This document shows, piece by piece, positions 1 through 8,445 of a stretch of 64,000 bases of DNA. Source of the DNA: Gelidibacter salicanalis (lineage in GTDB: Bacteria > Bacteroidota > Bacteroidia > Flavobacteriales > Flavobacteriaceae). A program made the position numbers and the translations under genes. The notes below the pieces were generated by a model. That model saw only the letters and a program-made list of their open reading frames with translations, was not told the origin of the DNA and did no database searches. The first letter of the stretch is position 1. Every line of letters starts with the position of its first letter. The DNA is taken from NCBI RefSeq assembly GCF_007997285.1, contig NZ_VORX01000003.1, positions 62,001 to 126,000 on the forward strand, given 5' to 3'.

Positions 1-251
1 CAATTATAGCTTTAATCATATTTTAAATATAATACTTATACCATTGGAAGTTAAACAAATATGTACGATTAGCAGTATTTAATGTATAACGCGTTACGTT
101 GTAAAGTATTTCAATCATTGATTAGTGTCCAACTTAAAATGAAAGCTCACATAATCACCATTTATACATTTTTTAATACCAACTATACAAAGGGCCATTA
201 TTATGTGGAGATTAATTTGGATATTCGATTAGGGATTTATGTACCTAAAAC

Positions 252-280
252 AAAAAAAAGTGATCGTGGGGATTCACTTT
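252..280 (-). terminator. Intrinsic terminator, minus strand
   Basis: A 7-bp stem (AAAGTGA at 257-263 pairing with TCACTTT at 274-280) is followed, read on the minus strand, by a run of T encoded by the A tract at 252-259. It would end a leftward transcript from 280-780, where no gene is recognised. Confidence 0.5.
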
Positions 281-302
281 AGATTAAATGCTATTAATCA
301 CT

Positions 303-333
303 AAAAGTCAGAGTTTGTATCTGACTTTTTTTT
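303..333 (+). terminator. Intrinsic terminator, plus strand
   Basis: A 10-bp perfect stem (AAAAGTCAGA at 303-312 with TCTGACTTTT at 320-329), a 7-base loop and a T run form a classical rho-independent terminator. It probably closes a gene lying left of the window. Confidence 0.75.
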
Positions 334-731
334 ATCAACCTATAATTTATTAGCTTTTAATTCAGCAAAGACAAGAGTCTTTTATTTAATCATTTGCATA
401 GGAAGGAGCATTTAAATGGTGCTCCCTTTTGCATCTCACTTATACGCTGACGCATCCTCATCAAACTACAAATTAATCCCAGACCTTTCCAAGGTTGCCA
501 TTGCAGCCAATAACTGTATAAACAAAGCAACATGCTGCCAGAGTTAAGGATGAATTTGCTCGATAAAGTTTTGAGGCAGAATTGATAAATTCCAATGATT
601 GACAGTGTTTCCGCAATCCAATAAAAAGGAATAAAAAGCACAACATTTTATAGTTTTTGAGGGCCATTATATCGAAGTTCAGCACCTATAAATCTAAAAT
701 ATAATACTCTATAATTGTTAAGCCTTTTTTA

Positions 732-761
732 TTTGATACTCATAGAACTTCATTAAATTTG
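732..761 (+). promoter_or_regulatory. Bacteroidota-type promoter of aspS
   Basis: TTTG at 732-735 and TAAATTTG at 754-761 match the -33 (TTTG) and -7 (TAnnTTTG) elements of the Bacteroidota housekeeping sigma factor, with an 18-base spacer. Transcription would start about 12 bases before the aspS ATG, giving a very short leader. Confidence 0.7.
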
Positions 762-780
762 CACTTCAATTTTTCATACT

Positions 781-2535
781 ATGTACAGAAGTCACAACTG
801 TGGTGAGTTAAGAGCATCACATATCAATACCGAGGTTACCTTATCCGGATGGGTTCAAAAAAGCCGCGACAAAGGCTTTGTGCTTTGGGTCGATTTACGC
901 GATCGTTACGGCATTACCCAACTTGTTTTTGACGAGGAGCGCACGCCAAAATCTCTAATGGAGCAAGCCCAAAACTTAGGTCGTGAATTTGTGATTCAAG
1001 TGAAAGGAACCGTCATTGAGCGCACGTCTAAAAATCCGAATATGGTGACGGGCGATATCGAGATTTTGGTGTCTGAATTAACAGTTTTGAACGCAGCGCT
1101 TCTGCCTCCATTTACCATTGAAGATGACACTGACGGCGGTGAAGAATTACGTATGAAATACCGTTACTTAGACATCCGAAGAAATCCTGTAAAAAACAGT
1201 TTGATCTTTAGAGCAAAAGTAGCCCAAGAAGTCCGCAATTACCTCTCCAACGAAGGTTTTATAGAGGTTGAAACGCCTTACTTAATCAAGTCCACCCCAG
1301 AAGGTGCTCGTGATTTTGTGGTGCCTAGCCGTATGAATGAGGGGCAGTTTTATGCGCTTCCGCAGAGTCCACAAACCTTTAAACAATTGTTGATGGTAGG
1401 TGGCATGGATAAATATTTCCAAATTGTGAAATGTTTTAGAGATGAAGATTTACGTGCCGACAGACAGCCAGAATTTACGCAAATTGACTGCGAAATGGCA
1501 TTTGTGGAGCAAGAAGATATTTTAAATGCTTTTGAAGGCTTGACCCGTCATTTATTAAAAGAAGTGAACGGTGTGGAAATTGAAAAATTCCCACGTATGA
1601 CCTATGACGAAGCAATGCAAAAGTATGGAAATGACAAGCCAGATATTAGATTTGGGATGGAATTTGGCGAGTTAAACAACGTCACACAACATAAAGATTT
1701 TGGTGTTTTCAATGCTGCTGAATTGGTAGTGGGAATTGCCATACCGGGCGGAAACGCTTATACACGTAAAGAAATTGACCAATTGATTGATTGGGTAAAG
1801 CGTCCGCAAATTGGTGCTTTAGGCATGATTTACGCACGTTATAATGACGATGGCACTTTCAAATCGTCTGTTGATAAATTCTATGATCAAGAAGATTTAG
1901 CCAAATGGGCTGAAATAACAGGCGCAAAACCGGGAGATTTGATTTGTGTGCTATCAGGAAACACCCATAAAGTAAGAACACAGTTGAGTGCCTTACGTAT
2001 GGAATTGGCTACGCGATTAGGCTTACGAAATCCTAAGGAATTCGCACCATTATGGGTAATTGATTTCCCTTTGTTGGAATGGGACGAAGACACCAACCGT
2101 TACCACGCCATGCACCATCCGTTTACTTCACCAAAACCAGGACAATTGGAATTGTTGGATACTGATCCGGGTGCGGTAAAAGCCAACGCCTACGATTTGG
2201 TGTTAAATGGTAATGAAATTGGTGGTGGATCCATCAGAATTCACGATAAGAAGACCCAAGCGTTAATGTTTGATTATTTAGGATTCACGCCGGAAGAAGC
2301 CAATGCGCAATTTGGGTTCTTAATGGATGCTTTTCAATATGGTGCACCGCCACACGGTGGATTGGCTTTTGGATTGGACCGATTGGTTGCTATTTTGGGT
2401 GGACAAGAAACCATTCGCGATTTTATTGCATTCCCGAAAAACAATAATGGTCGTGATGTGATGATTGATGCTCCTGCTCCAATTGATGATAAACAACTTG
2501 AGGAACTCAGTTTAAAACTGAATCTCAAATCTTAA
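781..2535 (+). CDS. aspS: Aspartate--tRNA ligase
   Basis: Class IIb aminoacyl-tRNA synthetase that charges tRNA-Asp in the cytoplasm. The 584 residues are the normal length for the bacterial form. An N-terminal OB-fold anticodon-binding domain covers about 15-105. Motif 1 lies around 160-179, motif 2 starts with [14 protein letters not shown] at 219, the bacterial GAD insertion occupies roughly 290-420, and motif 3 (GLAFGLDR) ends near 534. The start is supported by a promoter directly upstream and by the usual MYRSH opening. It is a single gene closed by a strong terminator at 2549-2579. Nothing is unusual about it. Confidence 0.97.
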   Translation: MYRSHNCGELRASHINTEVTLSGWVQKSRDKGFVLWVDLRDRYGITQLVFDEERTPKSLMEQAQNLGREFVIQVKGTVIERTSKNPNMVTGDIEILVSELTVLNAALLPPFTIEDDTDGGEELRMKYRYLDIRRNPVKNSLIFRAKVAQEVRNYLSNEGFIEVETPYLIKSTPEGARDFVVPSRMNEGQFYALPQSPQTFKQLLMVGGMDKYFQIVKCFRDEDLRADRQPEFTQIDCEMAFVEQEDILNAFEGLTRHLLKEVNGVEIEKFPRMTYDEAMQKYGNDKPDIRFGMEFGELNNVTQHKDFGVFNAAELVVGIAIPGGNAYTRKEIDQLIDWVKRPQIGALGMIYARYNDDGTFKSSVDKFYDQEDLAKWAEITGAKPGDLICVLSGNTHKVRTQLSALRMELATRLGLRNPKEFAPLWVIDFPLLEWDEDTNRYHAMHHPFTSPKPGQLELLDTDPGAVKANAYDLVLNGNEIGGGSIRIHDKKTQALMFDYLGFTPEEANAQFGFLMDAFQYGAPPHGGLAFGLDRLVAILGGQETIRDFIAFPKNNNGRDVMIDAPAPIDDKQLEELSLKLNLKS

Positions 2536-2548
2536 TAAAATTTAAACC

Positions 2549-2579
2549 TTGTCCCGATAACCGTCGGGACAATTTTTTT
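2549..2579 (+). terminator. Intrinsic terminator after aspS
   Basis: A 9-bp perfect GC-rich stem (TTGTCCCGA at 2549-2557 with TCGGGACAA at 2564-2572), a 6-base loop and seven T residues. Confidence 0.9.
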
Positions 2580-2592
2580 AGTAGATTTAAAA

Positions 2593-4380
2593 ATGCCTAA
2601 ACGACCACTTTTTAAGCAACTCTTAATCTGGAGAGCTAAATACATTTCCCACAATCAGTTTGTGATTATTCTAAGTATTTTGGTAGGTTTTACGTCGGGC
2701 GTTGGTGCGGTAGTTTTAAAAAATCTGACGCATTTTATCCAGAATATCATGGAAGGGCAATTGGTAAAGTATTACCAAGAAGCGTTCTATTTTCTGTTTC
2801 CCATTGTTGGTCTGACCTTGGTGTATCTGATTATGAAGTATGTCATTAGGCATAAAGTAAGTCACGGGATTCCTTCAACCCTTTTTTCGATTTCCAAGCG
2901 AAAGGGTCTCATGAAGCGCTATCAAATGTTTGGCTCTATATTAACCGCACCGCTCACGGTTGGTTTTGGAGGTTCTGTAGGATTGGAAGGCCCTACAGTG
3001 GCTACCGGGGCTGCCATAAGTTCAAATATCGCACGGCTATTTCACGTCAATCAGACCACACGTAATTTATTGATTGGTTGCGCCGCCGCGGGAGCCATGT
3101 CATCTATTTTTAAAGCCCCTATTGCTGCTATTATTTTTGCTATAGAAGTCTTTAGTTTAGATTTGACCATTGCCTCTATGTTGCCCTTATTAATGGCGTC
3201 ATTGTCTGCAATTTTAACTTCGTATTTTTTTCTGGGCAATGACGTGCTGCTGTCCTTCAGCCTTGAGGAGGGCTTTAAATTATCTGACGCACCCTTTTAC
3301 TTGCTTTTAGGAGTTGTTGCTGCGTTTACCTCCATTTATTTTACGGAAGTGTATGATCGCATACAACGGCTATTTGATAAAAGTGATTCCCCCATAAAAA
3401 AACTCTTGGTTGGAGGTTCGCTTTTGGGCGTCTTAATTTATTTTATACCCCCCTTATACGGTGAAGGTTTTGAAGTGATCAACAATTTAATTGCGGGCAA
3501 TCATCAAAAAGCAATTCAGAATAATTTTTTAAATCTCAATGTCGATAATATTTGGGTAGTAATTTTGCTTTTAGCCGGCCTGGTATTTTTTAAAATTATT
3601 GCCAGTGCGCTCACTTTTGGAGCTGGTGGAGTTGGGGGGATTTTTGCCCCAACTTTGTTTATGGGCAGTATTATGGGCAACTGTGTTGCAAAACTGATCA
3701 ACCACAGTGGCTTTACAAATTATCCCGTTTCCGAAAGTAATTTTACGCTGGTTGGCATGGCCGGTTTAATGGCCGGCGTACTGCACGCCCCCTTAACCGC
3801 AATTTTCTTGATTGCTGAAGTCACCGGCGGGTATGAACTCTTTATACCGCTCATGTTAACGGCCGCCATATCATTCGGCATTACGAAATATTTTCACCCT
3901 CATTCCGTTTATACTATGGAATTGGGCCGAAAAGGGGAACTTATTACCCATGATAAAGATCATGCAGTCTTGACATTGATGGATATCAATAAGGTTGTGG
4001 AAACAAATTTTATTAAAATTACCACCACGATGACTTTGGGCGATATTGTGCACGAGGCGGTAATTAAATCAAACCGGAATATTTTTCCTGTGGTCGATGC
4101 CACAACCAATACCTTAAAAGGAATTATTCTGCTGGACGATATCCGACCCATTATGTTTGACCCGACTCTTTATACTGAAGTATTTGCACGAGATGTGATG
4201 CAAGTTCCGCCAGATACTATCGACATTAAGAAAGACAAGATGACGGAGATTATGAAAAAATTTCAAGATAGTAACGCATGGAATCTACCTGTTGTAGATG
4301 ACGGAATTTATGTAGGGTTTATCTCCAAATCAAAATTGCTTACCATGTACCGTCGCAAATTAATAAACATCACACAATAA
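2593..4380 (+). CDS. CLC-family chloride channel or transporter with C-terminal CBS pair
   Basis: Integral membrane CLC protein of 595 residues: a transmembrane core (about 20-445) followed by two cytoplasmic CBS domains (about 455-510 and 535-590), which in relatives bind adenine nucleotides. The gating-glutamate motif GLEGP is present with Glu132. At the internal site, alignment of FKAPIAAIIFAIEV with ClC-ec1 FNAPLAGILFIIEE puts Glu185 at E202 but Val186 at E203, the proton-transfer glutamate of exchangers. Valine there is typical of passive channels. The central filter position reads SHGIP (90-94), with His in place of Ser. The Tyr of HSVYTMEL matches the conserved filter tyrosine. Chloride is therefore the likely ion, and channel versus exchanger is open. 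The stop codon overlaps the next gene's start by one base. Confidence 0.9.
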   Translation: MPKRPLFKQLLIWRAKYISHNQFVIILSILVGFTSGVGAVVLKNLTHFIQNIMEGQLVKYYQEAFYFLFPIVGLTLVYLIMKYVIRHKVSHGIPSTLFSISKRKGLMKRYQMFGSILTAPLTVGFGGSVGLEGPTVATGAAISSNIARLFHVNQTTRNLLIGCAAAGAMSSIFKAPIAAIIFAIEVFSLDLTIASMLPLLMASLSAILTSYFFLGNDVLLSFSLEEGFKLSDAPFYLLLGVVAAFTSIYFTEVYDRIQRLFDKSDSPIKKLLVGGSLLGVLIYFIPPLYGEGFEVINNLIAGNHQKAIQNNFLNLNVDNIWVVILLLAGLVFFKIIASALTFGAGGVGGIFAPTLFMGSIMGNCVAKLINHSGFTNYPVSESNFTLVGMAGLMAGVLHAPLTAIFLIAEVTGGYELFIPLMLTAAISFGITKYFHPHSVYTMELGRKGELITHDKDHAVLTLMDINKVVETNFIKITTTMTLGDIVHEAVIKSNRNIFPVVDATTNTLKGIILLDDIRPIMFDPTLYTEVFARDVMQVPPDTIDIKKDKMTEIMKKFQDSNAWNLPVVDDGIYVGFISKSKLLTMYRRKLINITQ

Positions 4381-4613
4381 TGAAATATTTAATAATTGTA
4401 CTGGTAATTCTCACATTAGGCAGTATTGCCGCGGGATTTATTTTAGAGACTGAACATTCCCAAAAGATGATTGGTTTTGGCACCGTTGGCCTGTTTTTGG
4501 TCGTGTTTCCCTTATTTACCTACCATCGTTGGAAAGATCGCAACTTTAAGGATTATATGCTCACTAAGGAGAACCTAGATAAGATGCGCGATAAAGAAAA
4601 AAACAAATTCTAG
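4380..4613 (+). CDS. Small two-helix membrane protein
   Basis: A protein of 77 residues with two hydrophobic segments (about 3-22 and 30-48) and a charged, Lys-rich cytoplasmic tail. Its ATG overlaps the last base of the CLC gene stop codon (TAATG), so the two are translationally coupled and the protein may be an accessory of the CLC channel. I do not recognise a named family. Its stop codon overlaps that of the convergent tadA gene in a shared CTAG (4610-4613). Confidence 0.75.
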   Translation: MKYLIIVLVILTLGSIAAGFILETEHSQKMIGFGTVGLFLVVFPLFTYHRWKDRNFKDYMLTKENLDKMRDKEKNKF

Positions 4614-5059
4614 TTTAAGTTCCGCTTTTCTATAAAGAAACGTTTCAACAATTGCGCTGACTCGTCTTCCAAAACCCCACCAACCATCACCGTTTTGGGA
4701 TGCAGTTTTGTATTTAAGGCAATGCACCCACGTTCCGGGTCTCTGGCCCCATACACAACACGGTTAATTTGACTCCAATACAAAGCGCCCGCACACATCT
4801 GACAGGGTTCTAAGGTGACGTAAAGCGTACAATTGATAAGATACTTTCCACCTAAAAAATTGGCTGCGGCGGTGATAGCTTGCATCTCCGCATGCGCGGT
4901 AACATCATTTAAAAGTTCGGTTAGATTATGTGCCCGAGCAATGATTCTGTTATCAATCACAATTAAGGCGCCCACAGGAATTTCACCCTTGTCAAAAGCA
5001 ATTTCTGCTTCTTGCAAAGCTTTTTTCATAAAATAGACGTCGTCAAAAGGGTTTTCCAC
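4610..5059 (-). CDS. tadA: tRNA-specific adenosine deaminase TadA
   Basis: Zinc-dependent deaminase that converts A34 to inosine in tRNA-Arg(ACG). With the GTG start at 5059 it has 149 residues, the usual TadA length, and opens MENPFDDVYFMKKAL. Zinc and catalytic motifs are intact: HAE at 56-58 (Glu58 as proton shuttle) and PCQMC at 85-89. A longer frame open to 5146 would run through the divergent dxs start and add about 29 unlikely residues. An ATG at 5029 is the alternative start. It is divergent from dxs and convergent with the small membrane gene. Confidence 0.92.
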   Translation of the reverse strand: MENPFDDVYFMKKALQEAEIAFDKGEIPVGALIVIDNRIIARAHNLTELLNDVTAHAEMQAITAAANFLGGKYLINCTLYVTLEPCQMCAGALYWSQINRVVYGARDPERGCIALNTKLHPKTVMVGGVLEDESAQLLKRFFIEKRNLN

Positions 5060-5104
5060 AAGGCAATCTTCAAGGTTAAAAATCAAAAATACAATTTCAA
5101 ATGC

Positions 5105-5112
5105 TACATTTG
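5105..5112 (+). promoter_or_regulatory. -7 box of dxs; possibly leaderless transcript
   Basis: TACATTTG matches TAnnTTTG exactly and ends seven bases before the dxs ATG at 5120, so transcription would begin at or next to the start codon. No clear TTTG -33 element is seen at the expected distance. Confidence 0.5.
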
Positions 5113-5119
5113 TATTCAG

Positions 5120-6898
5120 ATGAAAAATATATTGGACCATATCCATACACCGTCAGATTTAAGAGCCCTAGCTCAAACTGATTTACCTCAAGTCGCTAAA
5201 GAACTCCGCAATTTTATTATTGATATTGTGGCGACTAAGGAAGGGCATTTAGGCGCGAGTTTGGGTGTGGTAGAATTGACCATTGCTTTGCATTATGTGT
5301 TCCATACACCCGAAGATTTATTGGTCTGGGACGTAGGACATCAAGCTTACGGCCATAAAATTTTAACCGGTAGACGCACTAATTTTCATACCAACAGACA
5401 ACTTGGAGGCATCAGCGGATTCCCGAAACGGGACGAAAGTGAATACGATACCTTTGGTGTGGGACATTCCTCCACCTCTATTTCTGCGGCTTTAGGCATG
5501 GCGATTGCCTCACAACTAAAAGGAGAAGACAAACATCATGTAGCAATTATTGGCGATGCCTCCATTGCCAGCGGGATGGCTTTTGAAGGCCTTAATCATG
5601 CAGGCGTTACCGATTCCAATTTGCTCGTTATTCTTAATGACAACGCTATTGGCATCGACCCGAGTGTGGGTGCTTTAAAGCAATATTTGACCAACGTTAA
5701 AAAAGGCACTGAAAAACAAGACAATATATTTGAAGCGCTAAACTTTGATTACACCGGACCGATTGATGGTCATGATTTGGATGCCCTAATCTCAGAATTA
5801 ACCCGACTAAAATCGGTTAAGGGTCCTAAGTTTTTACATGTTATTACTACTAAAGGGAAAGGCCTAAAACAAGCAGAAGAAAACCAAGTAACCTATCACG
5901 CACCAGGAAAATTCGATTCGCTTACGGGCGAATTAATTGCAAAGTCCGCCTCGTCACTTACCAAGTTTCAGGATGTTTTCGGACTGACTTTAGTCGAATT
6001 GGCCGAACAGAATCTAAAGATTGTAGGGATTACTCCAGCAATGCCAACCGGTAGTTCTTTAAAATTCATGATGGCTCAAATGCCGAAACGTGCTATTGAT
6101 GTGGGCATTGCTGAACAACACGCGGTAACACTTTCAGCCGGAATGGCCACACAGGGCATGGTGGTGTTTTGCAACATCTATTCTACGTTTTTACAACGCG
6201 CCTATGATCAAGTCATTCATGATGTCGCATTACAGAATTTACCTGTTATATTTTGTTTAGACCGTGCAGGGTTGGTAGGTGAAGACGGGGCAACCCATCA
6301 CGGGGTATTTGATTTGGCCTATTTACGATGCATCCCAAACCTCATCATTATGGCACCTCGTGATGAATCTGAATTACGCAACATCATGTACACCGCGCAG
6401 TTAGGCCTTGAACATCCTATTGCCATCAGATACCCTCGTGGGTATGGCTCAGTGGCCGATTGGAAACAGCCGTTTAAAAAATTAGTCATAGGAAAGGGTG
6501 AAGTCCTTAAAGAGGGAAAAGACATTGCGGTATTGACCGTAGGATTCATCGCTGAAAACACTAAAGAAGCTATCTTAAATGTGAGTAACTCACAAGATAT
6601 CGCTCATTATGATCTGCGCTTTGTAAAACCTTTGGATGAAGCGCTGTTGCACAACATTTTTACAAGGTATAAATATATAATCACTATCGAAGACGGCACG
6701 GTAAAAGGCGGATTTGGCTCAGCCATTTTAGAATTTGCTGCGGAGCACAATTACCATCTTCCTTTAAAAGTGCTCGGAATTCCGGATACCTTTATCGAAC
6801 AAGGCACCGTAAAACAATTGCAAGACATGTCCGGGATTGATGCCAAGACAATTTCCAAAACTTTGAAGACCGCGCTAAATGACATCAAGAATACCTAA
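5120..6898 (+). CDS. dxs: 1-deoxy-D-xylulose-5-phosphate synthase
   Basis: First enzyme of the MEP isoprenoid pathway: it condenses pyruvate and glyceraldehyde 3-phosphate using thiamine diphosphate and Mg2+. The 592 residues are shorter than the E. coli enzyme (620). The ThDP motif begins GDASIASGMAFEGLNHAG near 145 and ends NDN near 174; GDA replaces the more common GDG. The pyrimidine-domain motif DRAGLVGEDGATHHG is present, followed by the C-terminal transketolase domain. The ATG at 5120 is preferred because the frame open from 5012 would overlap tadA and add 36 atypical residues. It is convergent with dgt, with a 23-base gap. Confidence 0.96.
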   Translation: MKNILDHIHTPSDLRALAQTDLPQVAKELRNFIIDIVATKEGHLGASLGVVELTIALHYVFHTPEDLLVWDVGHQAYGHKILTGRRTNFHTNRQLGGISGFPKRDESEYDTFGVGHSSTSISAALGMAIASQLKGEDKHHVAIIGDASIASGMAFEGLNHAGVTDSNLLVILNDNAIGIDPSVGALKQYLTNVKKGTEKQDNIFEALNFDYTGPIDGHDLDALISELTRLKSVKGPKFLHVITTKGKGLKQAEENQVTYHAPGKFDSLTGELIAKSASSLTKFQDVFGLTLVELAEQNLKIVGITPAMPTGSSLKFMMAQMPKRAIDVGIAEQHAVTLSAGMATQGMVVFCNIYSTFLQRAYDQVIHDVALQNLPVIFCLDRAGLVGEDGATHHGVFDLAYLRCIPNLIIMAPRDESELRNIMYTAQLGLEHPIAIRYPRGYGSVADWKQPFKKLVIGKGEVLKEGKDIAVLTVGFIAENTKEAILNVSNSQDIAHYDLRFVKPLDEALLHNIFTRYKYIITIEDGTVKGGFGSAILEFAAEHNYHLPLKVLGIPDTFIEQGTVKQLQDMSGIDAKTISKTLKTALNDIKNT

Positions 6899-6921
6899 AA
6901 TTTTACTATTAAATTAACGCC

Positions 6922-8265
6922 CTAAAAATGCGTCCCTTGGAGTTTTTTATGAGTCATAATGGCTTTACTGTCTGAAAATTTAGCCACATAATTACATATA
7001 CCCAACAAACTGTGGTAGATGTTTTCCTGATTCAAGTCGAGCGTCTTAGGGAAAATCTTCAGAATTGATTTGTTATAACTGCCTAAAGTACCTTGATGAT
7101 GATTTAAGATCGTACTCGTGAATACGTCCAAAATACCATCAATAATTCTAAAACCAGCAATTTCTTTGTCTATGACTTCTGCCGATTGGTAGACTTTTTC
7201 AACACTCACCTTAATAATATCTTTAATTTGAGCCTGATATTTAGAAACCTCCATCAAACCTTTGTCAAAGGTGCCATTAAGAATAGCCTCTTCATGCGTC
7301 ATAAAGAGTTCTACCGCTTCATTGATTAGGGTGCTAATCGCCAAGGCGCGCAAATAACTGATGCGGTCTTCCGTATTGGACAAACTGTGATAATTGTTGG
7401 TATTAATGGTATCTCTGACCAATTTGATCAGGTATTCCAAAGCGTATTCCTCATCAATCAACCCCAAATTAATCCCATCTTCAAAATCGATAATGGTATA
7501 ACAAATATCGTCGGCAGCTTCTACCAAATAGGCTAACGGATGTCTGGAATAGCTTAAATCTTCCTCATTTCCGCGGTTGATCAATCCAAGCTCTTGAGCC
7601 ACATCCTCAAAGGCTTGTTTCTCACTTTGAAAAAATCCGTATTTCTTATCGGCAATATGCGACGTTGGTTTTTTGGGTAACGATTCTTTAGGGTATTTGG
7701 TAAACGCACCAAGCGTAGCGTAGCTCAAACGCAAGCCACCTAAACGACCAACCCTGCTTTCGGTCAGCAATTTAAAACCGTTGGCATTGCCTTCAAAATC
7801 GCATAAATCCTGATATTCTTTATCCGTTAACTGCGATTTAAACTGCTTGCCTTTACCATTTTTAAAAAATTCGCCAATGGCTTGTTCACCAGAATGTCCA
7901 AACGGCGGATTCCCGATATCATGCGCCAAAGCAGCTGCTGCGACAATGGCACCAAAGTCGTTAGCCTGATACCCATGAATATTTTGAAGATGCGGATACT
8001 TTGCCAATACTTTCTGCCCAACGCGCCTACCTAGACTTCTACCCACCACGCTCACTTCCAAACTATGGGTCAATCGGGTGTGTACAAAATCAGTCTGCGA
8101 CATCGGAATGACTTGGGTTTTATCTTGCAAGCTTCTAAATTCTGAAGAGAAAATGATCCGATCATAGTCCACTTCAAAGCCTAAACGGGTTTCATCCTGT
8201 TCTTTTCTGATACGTTTGTGTGTATCTCCAAATCGTTTTAATGATAATAATTGTTCCCAGTTCAT
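6922..8265 (-). CDS. dgt: Deoxyguanosinetriphosphate triphosphohydrolase-like protein
   Basis: HD-domain dNTPase of 447 residues, expected to cleave dGTP (or other dNTPs) to the nucleoside and triphosphate. The metal-binding HD signature is intact: TRLTHSLEVS supplies the first His, AHDIGNPPFGHSGE the HD pair, and VEAADDICY a later Asp. The N-terminus contains the family's FRSLQDKTQV region. It is monocistronic, convergent with dxs and divergent from the TonB receptor gene. Substrate range cannot be read from the sequence. Confidence 0.93.
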   Translation of the reverse strand: MNWEQLLSLKRFGDTHKRIRKEQDETRLGFEVDYDRIIFSSEFRSLQDKTQVIPMSQTDFVHTRLTHSLEVSVVGRSLGRRVGQKVLAKYPHLQNIHGYQANDFGAIVAAAALAHDIGNPPFGHSGEQAIGEFFKNGKGKQFKSQLTDKEYQDLCDFEGNANGFKLLTESRVGRLGGLRLSYATLGAFTKYPKESLPKKPTSHIADKKYGFFQSEKQAFEDVAQELGLINRGNEEDLSYSRHPLAYLVEAADDICYTIIDFEDGINLGLIDEEYALEYLIKLVRDTINTNNYHSLSNTEDRISYLRALAISTLINEAVELFMTHEEAILNGTFDKGLMEVSKYQAQIKDIIKVSVEKVYQSAEVIDKEIAGFRIIDGILDVFTSTILNHHQGTLGSYNKSILKIFPKTLDLNQENIYHSLLGICNYVAKFSDSKAIMTHKKLQGTHF

Positions 8266-8445
8266 AGTAATGCTTTAAGCGCACGCAAGATACATTTTTC
8301 AATGTTAAATTTAGATGACCTTTTAGCAATAAATTCACCTAAAACTAACATAAACCTAACTTTTATATGACCTCAACTTAATCCTTAGGTAACCTCCGTT
8401 TTACATAGCATCAGTTTCTTTGCATCAAACAATTATGAACGACTG

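Larger units (their letters stand above)
1..780. other. Intergenic stretch with two opposed terminators, no convincing gene
   Basis: This 780-base stretch up to aspS holds a minus-strand terminator (252-280), a plus-strand terminator (303-333) and the aspS promoter (732-761). A 66-codon plus frame at 82-282 and two overlapping minus frames within 390-685 are open, but neither has a recognisable family, a signal peptide or convincing composition. The minus frames are rich in Cys, Trp and Leu and overlap each other. The plus terminator probably closes a gene to the left of the window. Confidence 0.6.

Noticed and set aside
82-282. 66-codon plus-strand frame near the left edge
   Set aside because: No recognisable family or start context; it runs through the minus-strand terminator stem at 252-280 and has noncoding-like composition.
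390-685. Two overlapping minus-strand frames of 83 and 70 codons
   Set aside because: They lie in different phases over the same bases, lack homology I can recognise and have unusual Cys/Trp-rich composition. Kept only as a question in the findings.
5012-5119. N-terminal extension of dxs by 36 codons
   Set aside because: It would overlap the tadA start and contain the -7 box; the residues do not fit DXS N-termini.
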